Of a stretch of DNA of 64,000 nt, positions 1 through 11,265 are shown in pieces. Numbering within the stretch: the stretch's first letter is position 1; the number at the start of each line of letters is the position of its first letter. The position numbers and the translations under genes are program-made. The notes below the pieces were generated by a model, which saw only the letters and a list, made by a program, of their open reading frames with translations, did not search any database and was not told the origin of the DNA. Source of the DNA: Anarhynchus alexandrinus (taxonomy: Eukaryota; Chordata; Aves; Charadriiformes; Charadriidae); the NCBI GenBank assembly GCA_008711295.1, contig VUYV01000035.1:5424397-5488396 (forward strand), read 5' to 3'.

Positions 1-1723
1 AGAAACAGATCCTATATGCCTCTGAACGATTTCACTTTTCATAAAGATTTACCAAGTATATATGAGCATGGTTGTGTTTTTTTTTTTCCAAAGAACTTCC
101 TCTGAATATGAGTTTAAAGTACTGTTTGTCTGGTGTGCTGGTCATATATCACCCATGACAAATCTTTCTAAAGTGAAAATAAGCTGGGAACGGATAATGA
201 ACTTTCAGTTTACCTTTTTTGTATGAGATATCACTTGCACAATTTGTATTGATGAGATTTACAAACATTTTCACAGCTCCATAACGTACATCTATGCATA
301 CTAGTAATACCAACCAAACTGAAACTTGGCTCTACACTTCCATCAGTAACTGTTCAGACAGTTTTATGAAAATCAAAATTATCACATCAACCATCTATCC
401 TTCTCAACTCAAATCTTCAGCTAGTTTGAAGCTGCTTTTGCATCATTATGCTGTTAGCAGCAAATCCTTTTAAACTGACCTCAAGTACTCTGTGCAGCTC
501 TTCACTGCCTTTTCAACCAGGCCCAAATGGCAATTCAAACTCTCCTTTGCAATACAAATGTGGCTCAGGGTTTGAAATGCCATGGTTGCTTTTGCTTTCT
601 GGCAATTTTTTTTTTTTTTATAACAACTTCAGAAATTAGTCTGTTTATCAGGAGCAAATCACTTCTTTGCTGGCATTTGGTGGGGCATACTTGCTAATGA
701 CACGTTGAATTATTTGAACAATGCTGTAGTGTAATGGCCAGTCATCAATGCCAGGTCTCCATCCTTCCCTCTTACCCCATCTATTCCTGATTGGTTGTGC
801 AATGACTGAATGCTTGACATAGTTTGGGTTTGGTTCTTGTATCTGATACAGGGGAGGTTGCACATTGATGCACAGTTGCCTTTGACTGTGAAAATTTCAG
901 ATAAGGTTCTTATCCTGTTTTGCTGATAGTGGAGATCTGAAAAGCTTTTTTCCATACAAAAATATCAAGAAAGTTGGAGAGTATAGAAAATGGATTGAGC
1001 AAGAGTTACACAGATTTTTTACAAGCAACATTGAGAGATAAAAATAAAATATAAGCGATTGGTGCCTGCAAGTTCAATGATACAGATGTGGGCCTTTCTG
1101 TTTGATTGGTAGGCACTCAGAGAAACCACGTGGTTGTCTAAATCAAAGATAGAAGTGTCAAGCTTTCTAATTTTGCTGGTAGCCTGTGAGGACAATTTTG
1201 CCTTCAATATACTTTGAGAATTTTTTTGCTAAATATACATTTATTTGATTATTGTTTCTTTGAATCAGAATATTACTAATTATATCTTGAGGACCTGTGC
1301 CTACTGGTTTACACAACATAAGCAATGGAATGGGTGATATGCTCAGAAATAACTAATAGCTGTTGGTGTCTCTTATTTTGAAACCTGCCAAGCTGAGGTG
1401 CTTATAATAAGGGTCAAGTTTCAGTCTTGATGCTTTTTTTTGAAACTGTCTTTTCATGGTATCTCTACTTTGGCACTCAAATACCAAAGCATCAAATTAC
1501 CCTTTTTCATGATGTAATCTTCCCTCTTGTGCCTCTATTTTCCATTCCATAAAATGACTTTAACAGCCTTCATGAGTATGGGAAGAACAGTTATGGGACT
1601 TATTAAATGAGTATGATATTGTTAGAAATCAAGGTATTATGCAGAATATTACTTTAAGTGTCATCTCGTGGAGCATGTTTAATATGCTTTTCTAATTATG
1701 CTTTTCTAATTCTGCTTTTGTAG
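1..1723 (+). other. AGBL1: 3' end of an upstream AGBL1 intron
   Basis: No coding signal is visible. The stretch is AT-rich with short T runs and ends in a tandemly repeated pyrimidine tract and TAG acceptor at 1721-1723. The preceding exon lies outside the window. No interspersed repeat was recognised. Confidence 0.7.
1684..1723 (+). promoter_or_regulatory. Tandemly repeated branch-point/pyrimidine tract at splice acceptor
   Basis: A 14-nt unit ATGCTTTTCTAATT occurs twice head to tail (1684-1697 and 1698-1711) and is followed by a partial third copy, CTGCTTTTGTAG (1712-1723), that ends in the acceptor AG. Each full unit carries CTAAT, which fits the vertebrate branch-point consensus. The candidate branch adenosines at about 1695 and 1709 lie roughly 29 and 15 nt from the exon. 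Confidence 0.7.
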
Positions 1724-1840
1724 GATTATGACTTGGAGACAGATGTGAACAAATTGAGGTCAAGGCCAGTGCTTGACCGACCAGAGGAAGAGATTGGACG
1801 ATATGAAGCAATGTGTCCAGAACTTTCCCATAATTTTCAG
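1724..1840 (+). CDS. AGBL1: AGBL1 coding exon (a), 39 codons, phase 0/0
   Basis: The exon reads in frame from GAT TAT GAC to TTT CAG, giving the acidic start [11 protein letters not shown] and the CCP-like segment [21 protein letters not shown]. The acceptor is TTTTGTAG and the donor CAG|GTACC. Its 117 nt is a multiple of three and it joins in frame to the exon at 2781. In CCP1/CCP4 this segment follows the N-terminal helical-repeat region and precedes the variable linker; no catalytic residues are expected here. The assignment depends on continuity with the following exons plus the resemblance of the YEAMCPEL segment to CCP1/CCP4. The acceptor is unusual in having its branch-point-like unit duplicated. 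Confidence 0.8.
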
Positions 1841-2780
1841 GTACCATCATGGTGCGGTTTCCTTTGTTTGTGAATATTCAAGAGTGAATGAACTACTTGA
1901 AAGAGTACTGAAAAGAGATAGTCTTGTCTCGTTATTGCAACAGGAAACCTAAATATCATGTAGGACAGGAAAAACAAAGATTTAGACTTTTTGCTGTAGT
2001 TTATTGGTGTGAATCAAGAGTGATAGAAAGGGAGTGATGTTGTTTAACTAAGAGCTATTTAATCAATTGCCACATAAAAAATCTGTCAGATAATAATTTG
2101 TATCCTTGATGGTAATATCAAGATCAGAATGAGATGTGGAAAACAAATACTGTGTTTTGAAGGAAGTGATAGAGAAGATTGCACTGCTGTGGAGTGCACA
2201 GTTCAAATCAATGTTCTATTGCAGTTTGGGACAAGAAATGGAGTGTGGCACTCATTACAAGTTTTGGAATTTAGGAGAGCTGAAAGCCATGATTCAAATA
2301 TGAATCTGGAAAGGACCACTGGCTTAATGTATCTCCTGTAGACACAACGCTGTGACATTTATTATGATCATAAGTAGCCAAATAGGATTAATTTATACAC
2401 TTGCATGAAGGCAGAGGTGGAGTTCTGCATGACAGGTTGGCCTCCTTTACCCTGCTGTAACATTTATATTCTAAAAAAACTGCTTTGTGATTTGTTTTCC
2501 CTAATTTGTTAGAACAATCATCTTTGGTTGGAGATGACTCACCCAGATGACTCAGTCTGATCCTTCTAGTTTCTGAGGACTACTGTTGAAATAGCTTTGT
2601 GGATAAAGAAATTCTGGCAGGTGGTCCATGGGCTGATTTTACTCTGGCTGCCTTATTGGATGAGTACAGTTTTGGGAGATTTGTAAATATTTTCTCTTTT
2701 TTCCTTGAAAGGTTTTCTCTGGATGAAGCCACAATCTGTCTTGAGTTTCTTTTAATTTCTTCTGCTTTTTAAATTTAAAG
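1841..2780 (+). other. AGBL1: AGBL1 intron (a-b), 940 nt
   Basis: It has no recognisable gene or interspersed repeat. Pyrimidine-rich sequence precedes the acceptor, but the last bases are TTTAAAG, so the position before AG is A, a weaker acceptor context than the other exons have. Confidence 0.7.
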
Positions 2781-3382
2781 GAGCTTGAATCAGAATCTGA
2801 GGAAGATAAGAGCTTGGAGGACAGGACTGAGAGTCTTCCCTCTACTCCGTCTCATTTCATTCCAAGTGCTACTCCTGTGAAACATCCAAACTACAGATGG
2901 AGAAATCAAAGTGTCACAGAGATGGGACCAGATCCAGGGGAAAAGGATTTCAAAGTCCCACAGCAGAGCTGGACAAAGAAGGAGAAATGCAGATGGGATC
3001 CAACCAATGAAAAGAGAGACATTATAGAAGCAGCCCAAGATGCAGACCCCTGTGAAGGGGAAGATCCAGCCAGGAGTCACACACTTACTTTGCGTCCTCT
3101 CCCAAAAGAGGCTGCTTGGTACAAAAAAATGTTTAACCCTGAATGTGAGACCTCGGTCAATCCTAGCCCTGGAGGGAGGCTGGAGAGCTCAGACACAGTG
3201 ACAAATCCTTTGGAGAAACACCAAGGCGATATCCCGTTCCACAGCCCTCGCTTCTACATAGCTAGGGCCAAATGTGTGAAGTCCGTACCAGACTATAAAG
3301 ACTTGGCATTCCCTGATTTCTGGGGTCACCAGCCACCTCCTTACAGCAAGCCCATGTTGGAGCGCAAGTATGGGGTTCAAAG
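2781..3382 (+). CDS. AGBL1: AGBL1 coding exon (b), long linker exon, phase 0/2
   Basis: An uninterrupted 602-nt exon of about 200 codons. It opens with the acidic, serine-rich ELESESEEDKSLED, then a low-complexity hydrophilic linker rich in P, S, K and E. It ends in a conserved block with HSPRFYIARAK, SVPDYKDLAFPDFWGHQPPP and MLERKYGVQR. In CCP1 and CCP4 the matching block (SVP-Y, P-D-GH-PPP, LER-YGVQR) lies just before the CCP N-terminal domain. The donor is CAAAG|GTGATT, leaving two bases (AG) of a split Arg codon completed at 5401. The start at 2781 is chosen because it follows AAAG and is the most upstream acceptor that keeps frame with the previous exon; an AAG at 2810 would also keep frame. 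The linker is not recognisable by itself and probably evolves fast. Confidence 0.88.
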
Positions 3383-5400
3383 GTGATTGTACTTTAATAT
3401 AATTGCTACACTGAATGCTCTCAGGCTCCAAACTGGTTTATGTAGGTTCTGACTATAATTTCTGAATGTTTTAGGAAGTTTTAGAAAAAATTTTGGGCTA
3501 TGCAGTGATTTGTCACAAGGAGACAGGCCAAACAGCAGGATGGTTTTATTTAGGTTTCCCTCCTGAGGAAAGGAAGATGGCATCTAACTGCATTATGAAC
3601 AGGATTGGGAAGCAGCAGTCTTATTTCTGGTTTCTGACATGGACTTTCTGTGCGTCAGTGGGTGAATTGTGAACTGTCTGTGTGTTGCTTTCTTTGTCTC
3701 ATAGGTGAAGGTGGTTGTGGCAACCTCGGAGTGAGATTTTTATGGCTTCTGTGAATCCATAGACTCCCCTCTTCCATATTCCAAACTGTTATTCATTAAA
3801 CTAGTTATTGATAAATGTATCAATGTATCTAAGTATGGGATGGGACTCTAAGCTGGTGAAAGGTCTAACATAGATTTACTAGTGGCTTTTCCTTAAAGTA
3901 AGCAGACTTAACCCAGAATGAGCTGTGAATCTGTGACCTTGTTAGAACACAAATGAGAACAAGTTCATTTTAGAGGTGAAGACCGTTTTTTCTTTTTGGG
4001 ATACGTTTTTGCCTTCAGTCTTGCTCTTAATCCAGCCACTTTTAGTGTGTGCAACAATGGGTCCCACCTAGCTTTGTAAGGAAAAATTCTTTCTGTCCTC
4101 TCAGGGCTGTGTGTGTCAGGTTGTTTGTGGGAATCTCCCTGTCTACCCTTCTCCTGCTGTGTCCCCTCTCGTTCTCTGTCTGGTCCATGGCATCCTCCAG
4201 AAGCTTCTCCTCCTCCCCTAGCATGTGCCCCTGCTTCTGGGAAGTCTCTCATGAGCTAGCGAGCATCAGTGGGGACAAGGTAAGCAAGCTGCTTTCCCTC
4301 CCTGCTGCCCAGCCTACTAGAAGAAGACAGTATATATGGCATGCAACACGCAGAAAGAAATAAAAACAGATCTCCCCTATGGCACAGTGCTAGAGGCTGC
4401 TGTTTTTCTCATGCTATTTCAGGTGTTCAGGTGAGGGGAAAGCTGTATTTTGAAGCTCTGCTGGGAGAGGAAGCTCTTCTTATCACTACCATTTTGTCTG
4501 TTCCACGTGTGGCTGCGTGCAATGACTTTACGTTTCCTTTTAGTGGCACAGGGAATTATTAGCAGATACCAAAGCAGCTGGATTCTGTGCTAAACTTTAA
4601 AGTCAATCCACTCTAATCATATGGCATTTGTGAAGACTCCTAATTTCTGACCTCTAGAGAGATAATGATTCTTTCTTCAGCAAATATAAAAGCCAAAAAT
4701 CCTATTTAGAGGCAAAAATCACTCTACCATCTTCTCTTTGCACTGTTGCTCTAAAAGATTTGCTTTTATGGCTATAATAACACATGTAGCTATACAGCTA
4801 AAATGGGAACAATCATATCATGTTTCAGAGCGTAACATGATTGCTGCAAAGGTCAGGAAAAAAAAAATCTGGTGTTCCACACTTGATCACCTTTAGGGAT
4901 CAGAGAACTTCAGTTTAATAATGAGTAGAAATTCGATTGATTTAGAGTCAAGATTCACTGTGCAGCAGACTAGTAGGTTTATAAGTTATGGCAGATATTT
5001 CCTCACAGGGCAAGGTTGGCCATTTGGGAGATTGACATTGACTGGGAAGAACTGGGACTAAATAAAACTTGACAGAATGCTGTCAAGAATAAAAATTTTA
5101 CAGAATCAGTCATTTAACCCAAAAGGCAACTTGTTGTAATGGGAATGGAGCTGGAACTTTCTCATGGTAAAAAAAACAACCAACCAAACAAACAAAAGAA
5201 AAACACCCCACACAAAAAAAACCCCAACAAACAAAAAAACCCCCAATATATATACACAAATGAAGTTCACCTGGAATTAGCACATGGAAGTCCTCTTTCT
5301 TACCAGTCCTTCAAAAGAATTTCCTAAGCCTTTTCATATTTCTTCAACAAGATTACCCTATACCAAGATTTCTCAGTGTCTTTTTTTATTTTTTCCCTAG
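3383..5400 (+). other. AGBL1: AGBL1 intron (b-c), 2018 nt
   Basis: Non-coding. It holds a pyrimidine-rich patch around 4130-4220 and an A/C-rich low-complexity run around 5167-5250 (listed separately). It ends in a strong T-rich tract and CCCTAG acceptor. Nothing else was recognised. Confidence 0.7.
5167..5248. repeat. A/C-rich low-complexity tract
   Basis: The + strand here is almost only A and C (AACCAACCAAACAAACAAAAG and AAACCCC-type runs), ending in a short TATATATA. It is simple sequence, not a known transposon, and may well be length-variable. Confidence 0.8.
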
Positions 5401-5484
5401 GAACAAAGTACTAGATGATGTTCGCCGCTTAATCCAGCCAGGTGATGTGATAGGCAGAACTGTTTTCGATTTAGACGAGCCCAG
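5401..5484 (+). CDS. AGBL1: AGBL1 coding exon (c), phase 2/2
   Basis: This 84-nt exon follows CCCTAG. Its first base completes the split Arg codon; the frame then gives NKVLDDVRRLIQPGDVIGR and TVFDLDEP before the donor CCCAG|GTGGGT. This is the short connecting segment of CCP proteins (consensus idea: R-I-DVI-RVVYDLD) that follows ERKYGVQR and leads into the N-terminal beta domain. The one- and two-base overhangs fit both neighbouring exons exactly, which supports the borders. Confidence 0.88.
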
Positions 5485-6545
5485 GTGGGTAACTTAAATT
5501 GAGTACTGTAACCAGGGGCACTGTCAGTGCTGGGTGAGGTAGCAAGCTCAGTTTACTTGTTCAGCTTTGATAAAGGTATAGATGAAATAACATAGGAAGT
5601 GAAGGCCTAACTGGAAAAATATACAGGAGGAGTGGGATTCGTAGTATGTGGCTGTGGGGAAAAGGATTTATAGTCACTGGAGCAAGAGAACCTCCAAACA
5701 TTTTAGCTAGAACAAGAAAATTTATACATCAAAAGGGCTGTATGGCATCCCTGGATATGTGCGCATTGCATGTGGTGATTTGGAACAGAGGCATGCAGGC
5801 TGATGCTGGGAATTGCACCTACGAATCCAGATGGAGTCTCTCTGCACCCTGAAGTGGCATTTCCCATTGGGACTTCACTGGAGTGTCTGTACAGCTACTG
5901 TCACAGGCTGCGTGTGTACCCTGAAAGGGGTGGCACGGATTCTGAAAACAAATATCCAGCCTTGTAAACTGTTTTAAGTGCTCAACCATGGCCAGAAATT
6001 GTGGTCTTTGAGAAGATGTGGCACAGGACAATTGAGAGGGTGCCAAATATGTAGAAATTGCATTCAGAGGAAGGATGAGTGGCTCAGAATGTTCTTTAGA
6101 GGAAAAAAAGGTGAAAGACAGTTTGAGATAGGAGAATTATGAATTTATTCAAGATGAATCTAAGGGTTTCTAAGCTTAAGGAGAAGGAAACTGTATAGAT
6201 GAGGGAAGAGTAAATATGTAGTAATTGTACAAAGCTGCCTTGTGCAATTAATAAATTAATGGAAATAACTGAGTGGGAAAAGTAACTGGAATAAAGGAAG
6301 TAAATATGAACTGGGACAAAAGGAAGTATTGGGAAAGGAAAAGATGAGGTTTAGAAACACTAAGCAAGAATAGAGAAGGATACTGCATTGAATAGGAGGA
6401 TTTTGGATTTGCTCACCTCTTGCTACTTCTCGGGGTCTTGCTTATAAAAAAAATTATAAAACCTATGTTAGCATACAAAAGGTGCTGGGGAAGACTTGTT
6501 TTTTTAGCAACCTGGTACAGGTATCCTTGTTTTGATTTACTGCAG
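5485..6545 (+). other. AGBL1: AGBL1 intron (c-d), 1061 nt
   Basis: Non-coding. The stretch about 6060-6400 is rich in A and G on the + strand. No gene or interspersed repeat was recognised. It ends in TTTACTGCAG. Confidence 0.7.
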
Positions 6546-6632
6546 TCACTCAAGCCCAGGTGCTCCAGGCGGTCTGACATTCTTCTCCAAGTTTGAATCG
6601 GGAAACCTTCGCAAAGCCATCCAAGTGCGTGA
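6546..6632 (+). CDS. AGBL1: AGBL1 coding exon (d), start of CCP N-terminal domain, phase 2/2
   Basis: This 87-nt exon after CTGCAG reads SHSSPGAPGG, LTFFSKFESGNLRKAIQVR and a split Glu codon, with donor GTGCGTGA|GTAAGT. The FxSKFESGNL(R/K)K(A/V)IQ(V/I)R motif is a hallmark of the beta-rich domain just ahead of the M14 peptidase fold in all CCPs. The AIQVRE form is what I associate with AGBL1, where AGTPBP1 has VIQIRK. Confidence 0.93.
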
Positions 6633-7005
6633 GTAAGTGTGCCTGCAACGGCTGTGTCCCGACCAGCCCTTCTGCTGTGACCACAGCGTGAAATGGTGGA
6701 GTTCTCCTGGGTTTGGGAAGGGTTGGCCAGGGAAGCAAGTTTTATGATGCAGAGTTTATGACACCTGCCAACACCTAGATGTCATGAAAGTAACAGGAGT
6801 GAGAAAGCAGAGCTCAAAAGGTTTTGACATGACTAACACAGTGTGAGTATTTAATGGTGTGTTTGGGCCCCTCTAGTTTGATGTTGTTCTTTGACTCTCA
6901 CAGGATATTAATGAATTGAATGGTATAGCCTGCTCTCCTCAGCAGGTTCAGTGGCAGACTGGTGGGGTGTTCATGGCCAACATTTTTTTTGGTCTTCCTT
7001 AACAG
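6633..7005 (+). other. AGBL1: AGBL1 intron (d-e), 373 nt
   Basis: The shortest intron in the window. It has a consensus GTAAGT donor and a CTTAACAG acceptor after a T-rich tract. No further features were seen. Confidence 0.8.
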
Positions 7006-7154
7006 GTTTGAGTATGACTTAATTATGAATGCAGATGTCAACAGCAACCAGCATCACCAGTGGTTCTACTTTGAAGTCCGTGACATGAAATTAGCAGTTC
7101 CCTATCGCTTCAATATTATCAACTGTGAGAAGTTCAATAGCCAATTTAATTATG
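7006..7154 (+). CDS. AGBL1: AGBL1 coding exon (e), CCP N-terminal domain, phase 2/1
   Basis: This 149-nt exon after TTAACAG gives [40 protein letters not shown] and FNSQFNYG, with donor TATG|GTATGA. The sequence is strongly conserved across CCP1 and CCP4 ([31 protein letters not shown]). It forms beta strands of the CCP-specific N-terminal domain that packs on the peptidase domain. The split Gly codon is completed by the exon at 10623. Confidence 0.95.
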
Positions 7155-8007
7155 GTATGAGTCTTTGGGGAATTGGTATAGTTTTCTGTTCTCAAGAATA
7201 TCTTTTTAATGCCGTAAAGGTTTTGAACTTTCTGTGTCTATAAGGGAGACTGTAAGTTTAATCTTATCTGCCTTGAAATCCGCGGAAAGCGTTGCTTTAA
7301 ATTTGTCAAAGGACCCTTCTCTATCCTCAGGAGGACTGAGGAGTAAGCTGAATATTGAGACCTGGGAGAGGATTTGTAGGGAAAAATATGTCATTGTTCT
7401 GTGTTTAGAGACCAGAACTGAGGAAGAATGTCACTGGTGTTGGGAGAGGGGAAAAAAAGACAATCTGTTGGAACTGAATGAGCAGCACAGCATTGGAAAG
7501 TACTTCTAAGATTTAAATAAATGTTGATAATCCTCAAACAAATATTCATGATTCTTTGGGCTTATCCAGAAAGAAATCTCTGCCTTTAGACCTGCTGAGA
7601 CTTCTGCTGATATTAATGATATAAAAAATCTGTTCCGGGCTGTCTTAGGGCTCCTGTCATAGTCTGTGGTTCAGGACAAAGGTGGCATTGCTTGGAAATA
7701 GGCAGGGCAAATCCCAGCTTTGAATGTCCATTTTAGAAGAGAAATTTTCTTCTGCGTGGAGACTCTGGGTTGAATTGTTAGCTGGCATAGGCTTTTTTTT
7801 TTTATTTGTTTCCATGGAGCTGCGTTAATTTACACCAGCTCAAGACCTGACTCGGAATGTTTAATAAGCCCCTAATATCAGACTTTGCATTCCTCTGAAG
7901 CCCTGTGGATTCAGCCTTCGACACCACCAGGAGAACTCTCTCAGGACCAATGTACCTAAAACAAATAGCACTAGGAGCTGGAATGACTTGTCACTTGTAT
8001 TTGTGAA

Positions 8008-8085
8008 ACTGGCTGGGTGAGTGGCATAATGAATTATAAGGTATTTGCTCTTTAACCCTAAGGGCTGGAGTTCAAGTATTCATAT
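8008..8085 (+). repeat. Possible tRNA-like SINE head (eroded)
   Basis: TGGGTGAGTGG resembles a tRNA A box, and about 50 nt downstream GGAGTTCAAGT resembles a B box, with CTCTTTAACCCTAAGGG between them like an anticodon-arm region. This layout suits the tRNA-derived head of an old SINE. No convincing SINE core follows it, so it could be chance. Confidence 0.35.
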
Positions 8086-8986
8086 AGATTCCAAATGAAA
8101 ATGAATTTTTCTTTTGTCAATTTATTCTGCTCCCCTGAATTACCAAACAATTCAATGTTGGTGTGTCTGGTAGCAGCCTGAAAATGAAGTTCATTGAGAT
8201 CCTACTGTAAACCCCAATACAACCTCTGATACAGCCACTGGTAGCTCCAAACCTAGGTTACTTGTTATCTGCTAGTTTGGCTGTTGTCAGCATTTATAAT
8301 CTCATTTTGTGCACCTGAAATTCTACATGATTCATGTGTTCAAGCGTGCAATGAAAAATATATTTGGAAGAAAAATGTGAAAACCCCATCTGGTCTAAGG
8401 AGGCTAAGCCATGGCTTGCTTTTGTATGGCTTGTACGTGGGATTGGCTGGTAAAGCAATTCTTCTGCGGGTTACCTCTGCTCTGAGAGGATAGTGCAGCT
8501 CTAGCTTATCTGGCTTGGCTGAGTGAGGCTCAGTACCCCTTCCAGCACGTGCATAGTATTTACACAGACTGTTGGTAAGAGATGTTGTTTATTTGCTACA
8601 TTCCTTCTGCATTTTCCTGGACTAATGCCCATGCCAAAATACTAAAAGCTTCCAGTTGTGATGTAGTGCCAAAGGGCGATGAGTGGCAGTACTTTACTGC
8701 TCCTGGTTACTGATCTGTTTTGACTTTTCCCTTTCCTTTTGCTCTTGATTAGATGGCACTGCATAATTTTCAAATCAACAAAAGGGGTATTTCATGAAAT
8801 ATAGCTGTGACCAGGAGCAGAACAAGTCAGGAGGTGCAGCCTACACCTCTCTCCTTCACCCTTTTCCACCAACTTACTCTACTGTGGGAAATAATGATAT
8901 TTTGTCAGAAGCCTGATCTGTGTTTGTTTTCTAAAACTGAATGTTTCCATCGGGAAAGTGTAAAGGAAAAACTGATGTTTTAGATA

Positions 8987-9001
8987 TTTTTTTTTTTTTT
9001 T
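8987..9001. repeat. Homopolymer T run (15 nt)
   Basis: Fifteen consecutive T bases on the + strand within the intron; probably length-variable. Confidence 0.9.
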
Positions 9002-9788
9002 GATTAAAATGAGATGGTAGACCAGTATCAACCATCGCTTAGAGGCAGTTTGGTGTTTATGTCCTTTGGACTCACAGAGAAGGGCAGGAGCTGAAATTTG
9101 GGATGTTGAGAGCACAGCAGACCCTGAGCCTCACATCCCTTGTCTGATAAACTGGGCTGCTGGGCAGGCCCGTGTCCCTTGGAACTCACTGTGGCCCATG
9201 ACCTGGAACCAAACACAGAATCGCTTCTTGTACGTGGCTCACGGCACTGGTTCAGGCAACAGCAATATAGAGGTTACTCCTAGTTAGTGCTACCCCACAC
9301 CACAGCCAAAGGTGAGCTGGAAAGCATTTCTGCAGGTACACTTGCCAGCTCTTAAAGCACTTGAGAGTTTAACAGAGAAACCCAAAGGAAGAAGGGAAAC
9401 TGAATAGCTGCATATGGAAATATGTCATCAGTATTAATGATTTTCAAGCATCACCTCCTCCCAGCACAAGAACAGCCAAGAGAAGGCTCAGGGGACAACT
9501 TGTCAACACGTATAAGTTCTTGAAAGGGTGTTTTTCCCTTTCTTAAATATGCTTTCACGGAAGTGCTGCCAGCATGATTGCTGGGCTCGGCTATGGCTGG
9601 GCTGGATCCAGTGGAGACCACCCCAGGACAGAAGCTGTCCCTGCAGCCCCCAGCCACCAGCACCTTGTCAGGGACACCCCATGCAGAGGGTGTTGGTGAG
9701 GGCAGGATCCTTACCCTACATGTAAAAAAGCAAAGGAATTTGACACCAAAACTGCCTGCAGATGGGCTGGTTTCATGGAGCTGTGAGT

Positions 9789-10015
9789 AATCATAGAATC
9801 ATAGAATTGTTTAGGTTGGAAAAGACCTTTAAGATCATCGAGTCTAACTGTTAACATAGCACTGTCAAGTCCACCACTAAACCATGTCCCTCAGGACCAC
9901 ATCTACATGTTGTTTAAATACCTCCAGGAATGGTGCCTCCACTACTTCCCTGGGCAGCCTGACAACCCTTTTGGTGAAGAAATTTTTCCTAATATCCAGT
10001 CATTTCTATGCAACT
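9789..10015 (-). mobile_element. CR1 LINE 3' fragment, old and diverged
   Basis: The left end shows the reversed CR1 terminal octamer repeat (AATCATAGAATCATAGAAT), followed by GGTTGGAAAAGACCTTTAAGA, ATCATCGAGTC and CCTCCAGGAATGGTGCCTCC, all standard landmarks of the antisense CR1 3' end. The element is 5'-truncated, as most avian CR1 copies are, and the homology fades after CCTAATATCCAGT near 10000. The right border is approximate. It is antisense to AGBL1. Confidence 0.93.
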
Positions 10016-10622
10016 CAGATCAGAGAAAGCCTTGTACCTCAGGGCATGAAATGGTAATATTTTGGAGGTCGGGTAGAAGTCATCTTCTGGTATAATATGG
10101 TACAAAGATGGATGCTATAGTTATCAGCATTTATGACAAATTGGTATTATTTAGGTCTAATGGCAAGTTTAAAGCCACCTTCCAGTTTTGCTTGCTGCTT
10201 TCTGAAGGTATGGTACTGGGTGCTCTGCAGATCTCTAAAGCTATCGTAGCACTGAGGATTCAATAATGGCACAGCCAGGCATAAAATATTGGACTAAAAC
10301 AAATTACTGATCTTGTTGATACCTTGACTCCTATTCTTTTCTTTCCTTTCCTCTGTATGTAAACCGAGAGGCTTGAAGGTCTTCCTTTCCAAAGGCCAGT
10401 CAGATCATTTATTTTCTAATGAACTCCATTCAGCTCACTTCTAGAGATGCTTTTTGTACAGACATAGCATGGGGCTTTGGGAAATATATTTACTTTGCAT
10501 AAACTATCTGCGGAGAGAGCACAGACAAAACAGTGATATTTCTTTTTTAGTCTTTTCCTCCCCACCCCTGTCTTTTCTAGCCTGGGAAGTCATGCCACTT
10601 GAAACTGTCTTGTTTTCTGTAG

Positions 10623-10710
10623 GGATGCAGCTGGTCATGTATTCAGTGAAGGAAGCTCTCCAGGGCCGGCCTCGCTGGCTTCGGGCAGGCCATGATATCT
10701 GCTACTACAA
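10623..10710 (+). CDS. AGBL1: AGBL1 coding exon (f), phase 1/2
   Basis: This 88-nt exon after TTCTGTAG completes a Gly codon and reads [28 protein letters not shown] and a split Lys codon, with donor ACTACAA|GTAAGT. In CCPs the matching segment (GMQP-MYSV-EAL---P-W-R-G--ICYYKN) closes the N-terminal beta domain. The open frame continues upstream into the intron, but protein similarity starts only at the Gly codon, which fixes the acceptor. GHDICYYK resembles the AGBL1 form rather than AGTPBP1 (GTDICYYK). Confidence 0.93.
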
Positions 10711-11155
10711 GTAAGTGCCTTTTTGGCGAATAATTTGTGTCTTCCTTTCCTCTGTGTTCCCCTCCTGTTAAGTGTACTGATGTTGTTAACCTTTGACCGC
10801 CAGTGCCACCTGTTTCCTATGTCTCTAAATTGGCACTAGTTCAATGTGCTACGTGCTTCCAGCTTCAGGAAACAGCTCCAACTGAGATTTCCATATTAGA
10901 TGCCTGGGGAGAAACGGGGCATGCGCAGCATTCATTTCCCCAGGAGGAGGAAAGGGAACGGGCAGTGCTCAAACCTTGCTGATGCAGCCAGGGATATGAG
11001 GAAGCTTCACCCACAAAGATGGTGTTCGGTGGCTTTTTCCCCTGCCCAGGGAGAAATAAGCTGGGTGGAATCATTGTTTTTCTTTTGCATACGCTGACTT
11101 TTGTAAGGGATGTAGGAGCTGAGGAGCTAAAGAAAGGGTTAGCATATACATAGGG

Positions 11156-11265
11156 GTGTTTGGGGGTAGGTGGCTGTATATATACACCTATATAAATATA
11201 TATGTGAAAACAGACATAGACAAACACACATTTATTTATTTGTTTGTGAATCTATCTCTATACCT
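11156..11265. repeat. TATA/ACA simple-sequence region
   Basis: Contains TATATATACACCTATATAAAT followed by ACACACATTTATTTATTTGT. This is low-complexity AT/CA sequence, not tandem in strict register. Confidence 0.7.

Larger units (their letters stand above)
7155..10622 (+). other. AGBL1: AGBL1 intron (e-f), 3468 nt
   Basis: Non-coding. It contains a possible tRNA-derived SINE head near 8008-8085, a 15-T run at 8987-9001 and an old antisense CR1 fragment at 9789-10015. The acceptor is TTTTCTGTAG. Confidence 0.7.

Noticed and set aside
10454..10622. Open frame upstream of exon 10623 as an exon extension
   Set aside because: CCP similarity begins exactly after the TTCTGTAG acceptor, and the split Gly codon fits the previous exon; the upstream part is intronic read-through.
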